From DASVBJ01 sp036375895 (GTDB lineage Bacteria; Actinomycetota; Actinomycetes; JACCUZ01): a stretch of 23,020 nt of DNA. The position numbers and the translations under genes were made by a program. Numbering within the stretch: position 1 is the stretch's first letter; every line of letters starts with the position of its first letter. The notes under the pieces were generated by a model. The model was not told where the DNA came from, did no database searches, and saw only the letters and a program-made list of their open reading frames with translations. The DNA is taken from positions 1-23,020 of the forward strand of contig DASVBJ010000296.1 in NCBI GenBank assembly GCA_036375895.1, in the 5' to 3' direction. Of the stretch, positions 1 to 6,141 are shown in pieces.

Positions 1-353
1 GGGGTGCGGGGGAAGTAGACGACCTCGCAGATGTCGGCGAGCTCGTCGAACTTGCCCTCCCAGTCGTCGCCCATCGCGAGCACGTGCGCCTCGTACCTGA
101 GCACGTACTCCCGCTTGAGCTCGAGGCTCTCCTCGACGAACACCTCGTCGACGGCCTTCAGGCTGGCCACGATCTCCAGCCGCTCGTCCTGGGTGTAGAC
201 GGGCGCCCGACCCTTCTTGCGCATGTTGAGCTCGTCGGCGGACACGCCGACCACCAGCCGGTCGCCGAGCGCGCGCGCTCTCTCGAGCAGCCGGACGTGC
301 CCGACGTGGAAGACGTCGAACGTGCCGAACGTGATGACGGTACGGGCGCTCAC
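1..353 (-). CDS. TagD-like glycerol-3-phosphate cytidylyltransferase family protein (partial)
   Basis: This is the N-terminal 117 codons of a nucleotidyltransferase that runs off the left edge. The first residues after the start read TVITFGTFDVFHVGHVRLLE, with the HxGH nucleotide-binding signature (HVGH) of the cytidylyltransferase/adenylyltransferase superfamily. Further on come a basic MRKKGRAP loop, the segment YTQDERLEIVASLK and the terminal VVYFPRTP, all typical of TagD-type enzymes that make CDP-glycerol from CTP and glycerol 3-phosphate for wall polymers. The GTG start at 353 is chosen because GAGAGG lies 7 nt upstream; an in-frame GTG at 359 is too close to that site. The gene begins 19 nt after the glyS stop on the same strand. 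The ISTT-type C-terminal motif lies outside the window, so the exact substrate is not established. Confidence 0.85.
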   Translation of the reverse strand, partial: MSARTVITFGTFDVFHVGHVRLLERARALGDRLVVGVSADELNMRKKGRAPVYTQDERLEIVASLKAVDEVFVEESLELKREYVLRYEAHVLAMGDDWEGKFDELADICEVVYFPRT

Positions 354-372
354 AGCCACACCTCTCTGGTGC

Positions 373-1761
373 TCAGCAGCCGACGAGGTGCTGGGCCAGC
401 CAGCCCTCGACGGCGTCGAGCCCGATCCGGGTCTGCTGCATGGAGTCGCGCTCGCGGATCGTGACCGCCTGGTCCTCGAGGGTGTCGAAGTCGACGGTGA
501 CGCAGAACGGCGTGCCGATCTCGTCCTGCCGGCGGTAGCGCCGGCCGATCGCGCCTGCGTCGTCGAACTCGACGTTCCAGCACTTGCGCAGCACCGCCGC
601 GAGGTCCTTCGCCTTGGGTGTGAGCTCGGCGTTGCGGGACAGCGGCAGCACGGCGACCTTGACCGGGGCGAGCCGCGGGTCGAAGCGCATGACCGTGCGC
701 TTCTCCATCACACCCTTCGCGTTGGGCGCCTCGTCCTCGGTGTAGGCGTCGAGCAGGAACGCCAGCGTCGAGCGGGTCAGCCCGGCGGCCGGCTCCACGA
801 CGTACGGCGTCCAGCGCTCGCCCTTCTCCTGGTCGAAGTAGGTCAGGTCGGCACCGGAGTGCTTGGCGTGCGCGGTGAGGTCGTAGTCGGTGCGGTTGGC
901 GATGCCCTCGAGCTCGTCGAACTCCTTGCCGCCGAAGTTGAAGCGGTACTCGATGTCGACGGTGCGCTTGGAGTAGTGCGAGAGCTTGTGGTGCGGGTGC
1001 TCGTTGAGGCGCAGGTTCTCCTCGCGCAGGCCGAGGCCCGTGTACCAGTTCCAGCGCTCCTGCAGCCAGTACTCGTGCCACTCCTCGTCGGTGCCCGGCT
1101 CGACGAAGAACTCCATCTCCATCTGCTCGAACTCACGGGTGCGGAAGATGAAGTTGCCCGGGGTGATCTCGTTGCGGAAGGACTTGCCGGTCTGGGCGAT
1201 GCCGAACGGCGGCTTCTTGCGCGCCGAGGTCATCACGTTGAGGAAGTTGACGTAGATGCCCTGCGCCGTCTCGGGCCGCAGGTAGTGCATGCCCTCCTCG
1301 CTCTCGACCGGGCCGAGGTAGGTCTTCAGCAGTCCGCTGAACGGCCGCGGCTCGGTGAAGGCGCCCTTCGTGCCGCAGTTGGGGCAGTTGACGTCGCCGA
1401 GGCCGTGAGCCGGCGGCCGGCCGTGCTTGGCCTCGTAGGCCTCCTCGAGGTGGTCGGCCCGGAACCGCTTGTGGCAGGACTGGCACTCCGACAGCGGGTC
1501 GGTGAACGTGTCGACGTGGCCGGAGGCGACCCACACCTCCCGGGCGAGGATGACCGCGGAGTCGAGCCCGACGACGTCGTCCCGGGCCTGCACCATCGAC
1601 TTCCACCACTGCCGGCGGATGTTCTCCTTGAGCTCCACACCGAGCGGGCCGTAGTCCCACGCCGACCGGGTGCCCCCGTAGATCTCGCTGCTGGGGTAGA
1701 CGAAGCCCCGTCGCTTGCTGAGGCTGACGATGGTGTCGTTGCGGTCGGTGCTCTTGGCCAC
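373..1761 (-). CDS. glyS: Glycyl-tRNA synthetase, single-chain class II
   Basis: It charges tRNA-Gly with glycine in the cytoplasm. The protein (about 462 aa) is the dimeric eukaryote/actinobacteria-type GlyRS. It opens with a VSLSKRRGFVYPSSEIYGG segment and WDYGPLG (motif 1 region). An insertion has two CxxC pairs (near Cys93/96 and Cys126/129) that probably bind zinc. Motif 2 is FRNEITPGNFIFRTREFEQ (about 195-215) and motif 3 is GLTRSTLAFLLDAY (about 327-340). An anticodon-binding domain follows (about 365-460). Start choice: the GTG at 1761 has GGAG 6 nt upstream and gives the usual family N-terminus; the ATG at 1773 would add four residues and has no visible ribosome site. It lies between the M16 peptidase gene and the TagD-like gene on the same strand. 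Confidence 0.97.
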   Translation of the reverse strand: MAKSTDRNDTIVSLSKRRGFVYPSSEIYGGTRSAWDYGPLGVELKENIRRQWWKSMVQARDDVVGLDSAVILAREVWVASGHVDTFTDPLSECQSCHKRFRADHLEEAYEAKHGRPPAHGLGDVNCPNCGTKGAFTEPRPFSGLLKTYLGPVESEEGMHYLRPETAQGIYVNFLNVMTSARKKPPFGIAQTGKSFRNEITPGNFIFRTREFEQMEMEFFVEPGTDEEWHEYWLQERWNWYTGLGLREENLRLNEHPHHKLSHYSKRTVDIEYRFNFGGKEFDELEGIANRTDYDLTAHAKHSGADLTYFDQEKGERWTPYVVEPAAGLTRSTLAFLLDAYTEDEAPNAKGVMEKRTVMRFDPRLAPVKVAVLPLSRNAELTPKAKDLAAVLRKCWNVEFDDAGAIGRRYRRQDEIGTPFCVTVDFDTLEDQAVTIRERDSMQQTRIGLDAVEGWLAQHLVGC

Positions 1762-1805
1762 GGTCGGCTCCATCCGGCTGGCGGTCGGCGGGTGAAGTCC
1801 CGAGC

Positions 1806-3284
1806 CTAACGGTCGCGTCGCGGGCCCGGCACGCCGGATTCCTCGTCAGGTGGCTCGACGAAGAACAACTCGGGTACGACGTGCTCACGCACCGCCGCCA
1901 CCGCCGCCTCTCCGCCCCTCCAGTCGCCGGCGCGCACGGGGATCGCCCCACCGTCCCCACCCTGGACGACCAGCACGTCGTCGTCCGTCCCGACCCCGAC
2001 GACGTCGTCCCACCGCACCGTGATCGAAGCCGTGGTCGGCCCCTTGCCGAACAGGAGGGTGAGTCCCTCGTCGGCGAGCACGAGCTCCGCACCTCGCGGC
2101 GCGCCCGAGCCGAGGCGGCGGCGCAGGCGCCGGCCGTCGAGGGCGGGGACCGCAGACGCGGGCAGGTAGGTGAATCCCGGCCGATCGAGCTCGACGCCGT
2201 CGGGCAGCAGCACCAGCGCGGACGCGGCGACGGGCGCCAAAGCCGCGGCGACCGCGGCCGGGGTCAGCTCACGGTGCTCCATGAGCTCCTGCTCCTCGGT
2301 TTGGTGCTCCCGGCCGGCGAGGTGGCTGGCGGCCCGAGACATGACCGCGCCCTCCACGGCTCGCGGGTCTTCGTGCGCCGCCAGCATGCCGTCCCGGTCG
2401 TGCGTCAGCTCCTCGGCGGTGGGGCCGTCCGCAGCGAGCGCGCCGAGCACCTCGAGCAGGGCGTTGGCGACGTCGGCCGCCTGACGCGGCGCGGCGTCAG
2501 CCCAGAAGGTGACATGACTCCGCTCGGTGCTCGGGTCGATCGAGCGGCCGACGAAGTCGAGCTCGTAGGCGTGGCCACGCCCATGCCGGATCTCGTCGGT
2601 GGCGCGGTCGAGAGCAATCCGCAGACCTGCCATGAGCGCCGTGGAGAAGGTCGCCTCGAACGCCACCGCGACGCCATCGGGACCCTCTGTCCACCCCGGC
2701 CACGGCAGGTCACGCGGAGTCACTGCGACGCGCTTGTTCCGCTCCCCCGTCGGCAGCGGGAGACGCAGCCCCTCCGGCGGAGGCCCCGTGAGTCCGAGCG
2801 CGGCGTTCTCGACCACGAAGTACCGCGCGGCCCATGCTCGCAGCTCACCGGGGCCGAGGCCGGCCAGCGCGGGTACTCCGAAGGCCGCGAGACCAGCGTC
2901 GCGCGCGCCGTACCTCTCCCCGAGAGCCACGCAGTCCAGCGGATGCGAGACGGTGCCGCCCTCGCGCATCAGGATGTCGCGCTCCACCGCGAGCGCCTCG
3001 ACCGGCAGGTCGGCGAGGGTCCGGCAGACGTTCTCGATGAACGCCCCGACCGCGGCCGGGCGCCCCGTGGCCGTGAAGAAGGTCCCACCGAGGTCGACAG
3101 AGGCGTTGGTGTCGAGGTGGGACTTGCCCAGCGCCCGCATGACGAGATGCTCCACGAGATGCGTGATCCCGCCCTGCACGAACGACTCGTCGCGACGCCC
3201 CACGCGGAAGGCGAGCGTGGCGGTCAGAGGCTCCGGCCCCTGCCTCCAGAACACGGGGACACCGTCGACCTGGGTCTGCTGCAC
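1806..3284 (-). CDS. M16 (insulinase/pitrilysin) family zinc peptidase
   Basis: A 492-aa protein of the inverzincin family. The inverted zinc motif HLVEH is at residues 42-46 (GGITHLVEHL), with Glu45 as the general base. The matching ERDILMRE segment at 101-108 supplies the probable third zinc ligand Glu108, as in the ERxxxxxE of pitrilysin. No signal peptide or membrane segment is seen, so it is probably cytoplasmic. The length fits an active M16 domain followed by a diverged second domain, without the full second half of 900-aa family members. The start is a GTG with no strong Shine-Dalgarno; the family alignment (VPVFW...) supports it. The His-to-Glu spacing is shorter than in pitrilysin. 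Substrate unknown. It precedes glyS on the same strand with a gap of about 45 nt. Confidence 0.8.
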   Translation of the reverse strand: MQQTQVDGVPVFWRQGPEPLTATLAFRVGRRDESFVQGGITHLVEHLVMRALGKSHLDTNASVDLGGTFFTATGRPAAVGAFIENVCRTLADLPVEALAVERDILMREGGTVSHPLDCVALGERYGARDAGLAAFGVPALAGLGPGELRAWAARYFVVENAALGLTGPPPEGLRLPLPTGERNKRVAVTPRDLPWPGWTEGPDGVAVAFEATFSTALMAGLRIALDRATDEIRHGRGHAYELDFVGRSIDPSTERSHVTFWADAAPRQAADVANALLEVLGALAADGPTAEELTHDRDGMLAAHEDPRAVEGAVMSRAASHLAGREHQTEEQELMEHRELTPAAVAAALAPVAASALVLLPDGVELDRPGFTYLPASAVPALDGRRLRRRLGSGAPRGAELVLADEGLTLLFGKGPTTASITVRWDDVVGVGTDDDVLVVQGGDGGAIPVRAGDWRGGEAAVAAVREHVVPELFFVEPPDEESGVPGPRRDR

Positions 3285-3306
3285 AGGCGAGGAGCCTAGA
3301 TCACCC

Positions 3307-3696
3307 TCAGTCGAGGTCGGTGCCGACGTGCGGGGCCGCGGCGTCCCCCACGCCGACCGTCCCGGCGTCGGCGGCGCGGCGCGTGCCGGGGTGCGGACCG
3401 ACGTCCTCGGCCGGCTGCTGGTCGAGGATCTCGAACGCGCTCGGCTCGTCCAGCGCGCGGTACATGACCGGGACGGCGCGCGTCTTCACGTCGTACGCCG
3501 AGAGCGCGCGCCGGTAAGCACCGACGCTCTCCCACTCCGAGCTGAGCACCCAGAGCCCGGGGTCATCGGTTGCCCGCCCCACGTGACCCCGCCGGAAGCC
3601 GGGCTGTGCCGACAGGGCCTCGAGCGCCGCGCGGGCGTCCTCGAGGAAGGAGCGGAAGTCGTCGTCGGACACGCGGTAGCGCGAGATGACCAGCAC
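3307..3696 (-). CDS. Antibiotic biosynthesis monooxygenase (ABM) domain protein
   Basis: A 129-aa protein whose first ~95 residues match the small alpha/beta-barrel ABM fold: an opening strand LVISRYRV, a helix DFRSFLEDARAALEALSAQPGF, then GHVGRATDDPGLWVLSSEWESVGAYRRALSAYDVK. ABM proteins include cofactor-independent oxygenases and haem-degrading enzymes, and many have no known substrate. The C-terminal ~30 residues are Pro/Ala/Gly-rich and look disordered. The GTG start at 3696 is chosen because GGAGG lies 5 nt upstream; the longer open frame has no ribosome site. It stops 22 nt before the M16 gene start and is divergent from the ZIP/Zur operon. An inverted repeat lies about 30 nt upstream. 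Confidence 0.75.
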   Translation of the reverse strand: MLVISRYRVSDDDFRSFLEDARAALEALSAQPGFRRGHVGRATDDPGLWVLSSEWESVGAYRRALSAYDVKTRAVPVMYRALDEPSAFEILDQQPAEDVGPHPGTRRAADAGTVGVGDAAAPHVGTDLD

Positions 3697-3724
3697 GAGC
3701 GCCTCCGGGGCTGCAGGGAGGGAT

Positions 3725-3752
3725 GTGATCAACCTAGCGGAGGTTTGATCAC
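3725..3752. repeat. Inverted repeat upstream of the ABM gene, possible operator
   Basis: Perfect 8-bp arms GTGATCAA and TTGATCAC are separated by 12 bp, and the symmetry continues imperfectly inward (CCT/AGG). The repeat sits 28 bp upstream of the GTG start at 3696, where a repressor could block transcription of the ABM gene. No regulator can be assigned. Confidence 0.4.
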
Positions 3753-3785
3753 GCCCGGCGATCCTCGGAGCCATCCCCTGGCAAA

Positions 3786-3804
3786 GAAAACGACAACCGT
3801 TTTC
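3786..3804. promoter_or_regulatory. Probable Zur box over the ZIP-zur promoter
   Basis: A 19-bp perfect inverted repeat GAAAACG-N5-CGTTTTC, extendable to 25 bp with one mismatched pair. It is A/T-rich in a very GC-rich context and is the expected style of a Fur/Zur-family operator. The genes immediately downstream encode a ZIP metal transporter and a Fur-family regulator, so zinc-dependent repression and autoregulation are likely. It overlaps a possible -35 (ACGACA, 3790-3795), with a possible -10 TATGCT at 3814-3819. Confidence 0.65.
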
Positions 3805-3826
3805 ATTCTCGTCTATGCTGGTCGGC

Positions 3827-4555
3827 ATGGCCGTGCTGTTCGCCCTGACCACCGTGGTGTCGACCACGCTGGGGGGCCTGGTCGCTCTGCGCAGCGGCGA
3901 CCGTCTCCACCTCGTGCTCGGCTTCGCGGCCGGGGTGATGCTCGGCCTGGTCGCCTTCGACCTGCTCCCCGAGCTGTTCGAGCTGAGCGCGACGGAGCTC
4001 CACGGCATCCCGGTGGTGATGCTCACGTTCGCCCTGGGCTTCCTCGCGCTGCACGTCGTCGAGCGTTCGCTCGCCGTGCACCCCGCGCACGAGGGCGAGT
4101 ACGAGACGCACCACCACCATCACCCGCACATCGGGCTGACGTCCGCGGCCGCGCTGGCGGTCCACTCGTTCCTCGACGGCGTGGGCATCGGGCTGGCGTT
4201 CCAGGTCAACCGGACCGTGGGCGTGGCGGTGGCCATCGCGGTGATCGCCCACGACTTCGCCGACGGGCTCAACACGGTGAGCATCATGCGCACACACGGG
4301 AACAGTCGGGGACGCACGCTGGCGATGCTCGCGGTCGACGCCGCGGCGCCGGTGCTCGGCGCCGCGTCGACGCTGTTCTTCTCCGTGGCCGACTCGGTGC
4401 TCGCGCTCTACCTGGGCTTCTTCAGCGGCTTCCTGCTCTACCTGGCGACGAGCGACATCCTCCCCGAGGCGCACAGCCGGCATCCCTCCCGGCTCACGCT
4501 CGTGTCAACGGTCGGCGGCATGGGCCTGATGTGGTTCGTGGTGGCGGCCTCGTGA
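3827..4555 (+). CDS. ZIP family metal (zinc) transporter
   Basis: A multi-pass inner-membrane protein of about 242 aa that probably imports Zn2+ or related divalent metals. Hydrophobic segments span the length. A His-rich cytoplasmic loop (ETHHHHHPHIG, about residues 93-103) is followed by the paired metal-site helices of ZIP proteins, HSFLDGVGIG (about 113-122) and HDFADGLNTV (about 142-151). No Shine-Dalgarno precedes ATG 3815 or ATG 3827. A possible -10 (3814-3819) places transcription start near 3826, so the message may be leaderless from 3827; ATG 3815 remains possible and adds four residues. The stop overlaps the start of the Fur-family gene by 4 bp (GTGA), so the two are translationally coupled. 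The upstream Zur-type palindrome supports zinc as substrate. Confidence 0.88.
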   Translation: MAVLFALTTVVSTTLGGLVALRSGDRLHLVLGFAAGVMLGLVAFDLLPELFELSATELHGIPVVMLTFALGFLALHVVERSLAVHPAHEGEYETHHHHHPHIGLTSAAALAVHSFLDGVGIGLAFQVNRTVGVAVAIAVIAHDFADGLNTVSIMRTHGNSRGRTLAMLAVDAAAPVLGAASTLFFSVADSVLALYLGFFSGFLLYLATSDILPEAHSRHPSRLTLVSTVGGMGLMWFVVAAS

Positions 4556-4923
4556 GCCGCCAGCGCACCGTCGTACGACAGGAGCTCACCCGCGACCCGG
4601 GCTTCCGCAGCGCGCAGGAGATCTACGCGAGGCTGCGCGCCGACGGCACCCGGATCGGCCTCACGACGGTCTACCGCGCCCTGCAGGCACTCGCCGAGTC
4701 CGGCGAGGTCGACGTGCTGCGTGGCGCCGACGGGGAGGCCGCCTACCGCCTGTGCAGCGAGGGCCATCACCACCACCTGGTCTGCCGCACCTGCGGCGAC
4801 ACCGTCGAGGTGGAGGCCCGGGCCGTGGAGCGCTGGGCGGAGCGGATCGCCGCCGAGCACGGGTTCACCGACGTGGACCACACCGTCGAGGTGTTCGGCA
4901 GGTGCGGCCGCTGCGGCGGTTGA
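4552..4923 (+). CDS. zur: Fur-family transcriptional regulator, probable Zur
   Basis: A 123-aa metal-sensing repressor. The N-terminal winged helix includes the segment RSAQEIYARLR and the recognition helix IGLTTVYRALQAL (about 40-53). The C-terminal dimerisation and metal domain has the His-rich EGHHHHLVCRTCG, the structural-zinc cysteines CRTC and CGRC, and HTVEVFGRC. Pairing with a ZIP transporter and a Zur-type box indicates zinc sensing rather than iron, but specificity is inferred. It starts at a GTG overlapping the ZIP stop and relies on coupling. Since the operator lies before both genes, it probably represses its own operon when zinc is sufficient. Confidence 0.88.
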   Translation: MSRQRTVVRQELTRDPGFRSAQEIYARLRADGTRIGLTTVYRALQALAESGEVDVLRGADGEAAYRLCSEGHHHHLVCRTCGDTVEVEARAVERWAERIAAEHGFTDVDHTVEVFGRCGRCGG

Positions 4924-4955
4924 ACCGATCGCCCCCTCGGGACGTGTCTTCCGGA

Positions 4956-4974
4956 AGGGCGGGCCGGCCGCCCT
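4956..4974. terminator. Stem-loop after zur, weak terminator candidate
   Basis: AGGGCGG and CCGCCCT form a 7-bp stem with a 5-nt loop 32 bp after the zur stop. No T-tract follows. It could end the ZIP-zur transcript or be leader structure of the next gene. Confidence 0.3.
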
Positions 4975-4997
4975 CTGCTCCCGGACGAGGAGGGGCC

Positions 4998-6095
4998 GTG
5001 GACATACGTCACGCGCACTGGTCATTGCGGATAGCCGCCGCCGGGGCCGCGGCCCTTGTTCTCGCGGCGCCGGCGGGAGCGGTGAACGCCTCCACCGCCG
5101 GCGCCTACCGCCAGGTCAACCTGGTGTCGGACGTCCCCGGCCTGGCCGCGGTCACCGACCCGCACCTGGTCAACGCCTGGGGCGCCTCCTACGGGCCGAC
5201 CACCCCGTTGTGGGTGTCGGACAACGGCGCCGACGTGGCCACGCTCTACTCGGGCGGTGTCCACGGCGGCCCGCAGGCGATCGTCCCGCTCGTGGTCAAC
5301 ATCCCGGGTGGCGCGCCCACCGGCCAGGTTTTCAACGACACGACCTCGTTCGTGGTGCACGCGCCGGACGGCTCCAGCGCGCCCGCCCGGTTCCTCTTCG
5401 TCGGGGAGACCGGCCACCTGAGCGGCTGGGCGCCGACCGTGCCGCCCCCGGCACCGTCGCACGACGCGCAGGACGCGGTGGTCACGCCCGGCGCGGTGTA
5501 CAAGGGACTCGCGCTGGGTCACGCGGCGGACGGCCCCCGGCTCTACGCCGCGGACTTCTCCGCCGGCACGGTGGACGTGTACGACGGGCAGTTCCGCCGG
5601 GTCATCACGCCAGGCAACTTCGAGGACCCGCGCCTGCCCAGGCACTTCGCGCCCTTCAACGTGGCCGTGCTGGGGGATCGGGTGTACGTGGCCTACGCGA
5701 AGCAGGACGCCGAGCGCACGGACGAGGTCGCCGGGGCCGGTCTCGGCCGGGTGGACGTGTTCGACCTCGACGGCCGACTCCTGCACCGAGTGCGGGGGCA
5801 CGGCGTCCTGAACGCCCCCTGGGGCCTGACGATCGCACCCGACGGGTTCGGCGCCTTCGCGGGTGACCTGCTGGTCGGCAACTTCGGCGACGGCCGCATC
5901 CACGCCTTCGACGCCCACTCGCTCGAGCCCCGCGGGGTGCTGCGCGACAGCCACCACAGGCCCGTGACCATCGACGGGCTCTGGGCGCTGCTGCCCGGCA
6001 ACGGCGTCGAGGCGGGCACCGACGAGGTCATCTTCACGGCCGGGCCCGACGACGAGGCGCACGGCCTGCTCGGGACGCTCTCCGCGGGGGGCTGA
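4998..6095 (+). CDS. Secreted TIGR03118 family protein
   Basis: A 365-aa exported protein matching the TIGR03118 family of uncharacterised, beta-propeller-like proteins. The hydrophobic signal sequence (about residues 10-28, LRIAAAGAAALVLAAPAGA) ends in a signal-peptidase-I-like AxA site. After it comes the family opening YRQVNLVSDVPGLA with DPHLVNAWG, then repeated blades such as PLWVSDNGA, RLYAADFSAGTVDVYDG, AFAGDLLVGNFGDGRIHAFD and INxLWAL-like VTIDGLWALLPGNG. GTG 4998 is chosen because GAGGAGG lies 4 nt upstream and the signal peptide then starts correctly. It is probably monocistronic and converges on the penicillin acylase gene. No catalytic residues can be named; the family function is unknown. 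Confidence 0.88.
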   Translation: MDIRHAHWSLRIAAAGAAALVLAAPAGAVNASTAGAYRQVNLVSDVPGLAAVTDPHLVNAWGASYGPTTPLWVSDNGADVATLYSGGVHGGPQAIVPLVVNIPGGAPTGQVFNDTTSFVVHAPDGSSAPARFLFVGETGHLSGWAPTVPPPAPSHDAQDAVVTPGAVYKGLALGHAADGPRLYAADFSAGTVDVYDGQFRRVITPGNFEDPRLPRHFAPFNVAVLGDRVYVAYAKQDAERTDEVAGAGLGRVDVFDLDGRLLHRVRGHGVLNAPWGLTIAPDGFGAFAGDLLVGNFGDGRIHAFDAHSLEPRGVLRDSHHRPVTIDGLWALLPGNGVEAGTDEVIFTAGPDDEAHGLLGTLSAGG

Positions 6096-6107
6096 GCAGT
6101 CGCCCCC

Positions 6108-6141
6108 GACTGGGCACGGTGCCGGGGGGCCGTGCTCAGTC
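6108..6141. terminator. Bidirectional stem-loop terminator between convergent genes
   Basis: Twelve-base arms (GACTGGGCACGG and CCGTGCTCAGTC, one G-T-type mismatch) enclose a 10-nt loop. It lies 12 bp after the TIGR03118 stop, and its right arm contains the stop codon of the convergent acylase gene (6136-6138). There is no clear T-tract, as is common in actinobacteria. Confidence 0.55.

Noticed and set aside
217..1809. Long plus-strand open frame of 530 codons over glyS
   Set aside because: It is antisense to an unmistakable glycyl-tRNA synthetase and has the Arg/Val/Leu/Gly-rich composition of a high-GC shadow frame.
2599..4551. Upstream part of the long plus-strand frame that ends in zur
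   Set aside because: The region before GTG 4552 is antisense to the M16 and ABM genes or out of frame in the ZIP gene; only the last 123 codons match the Fur family.
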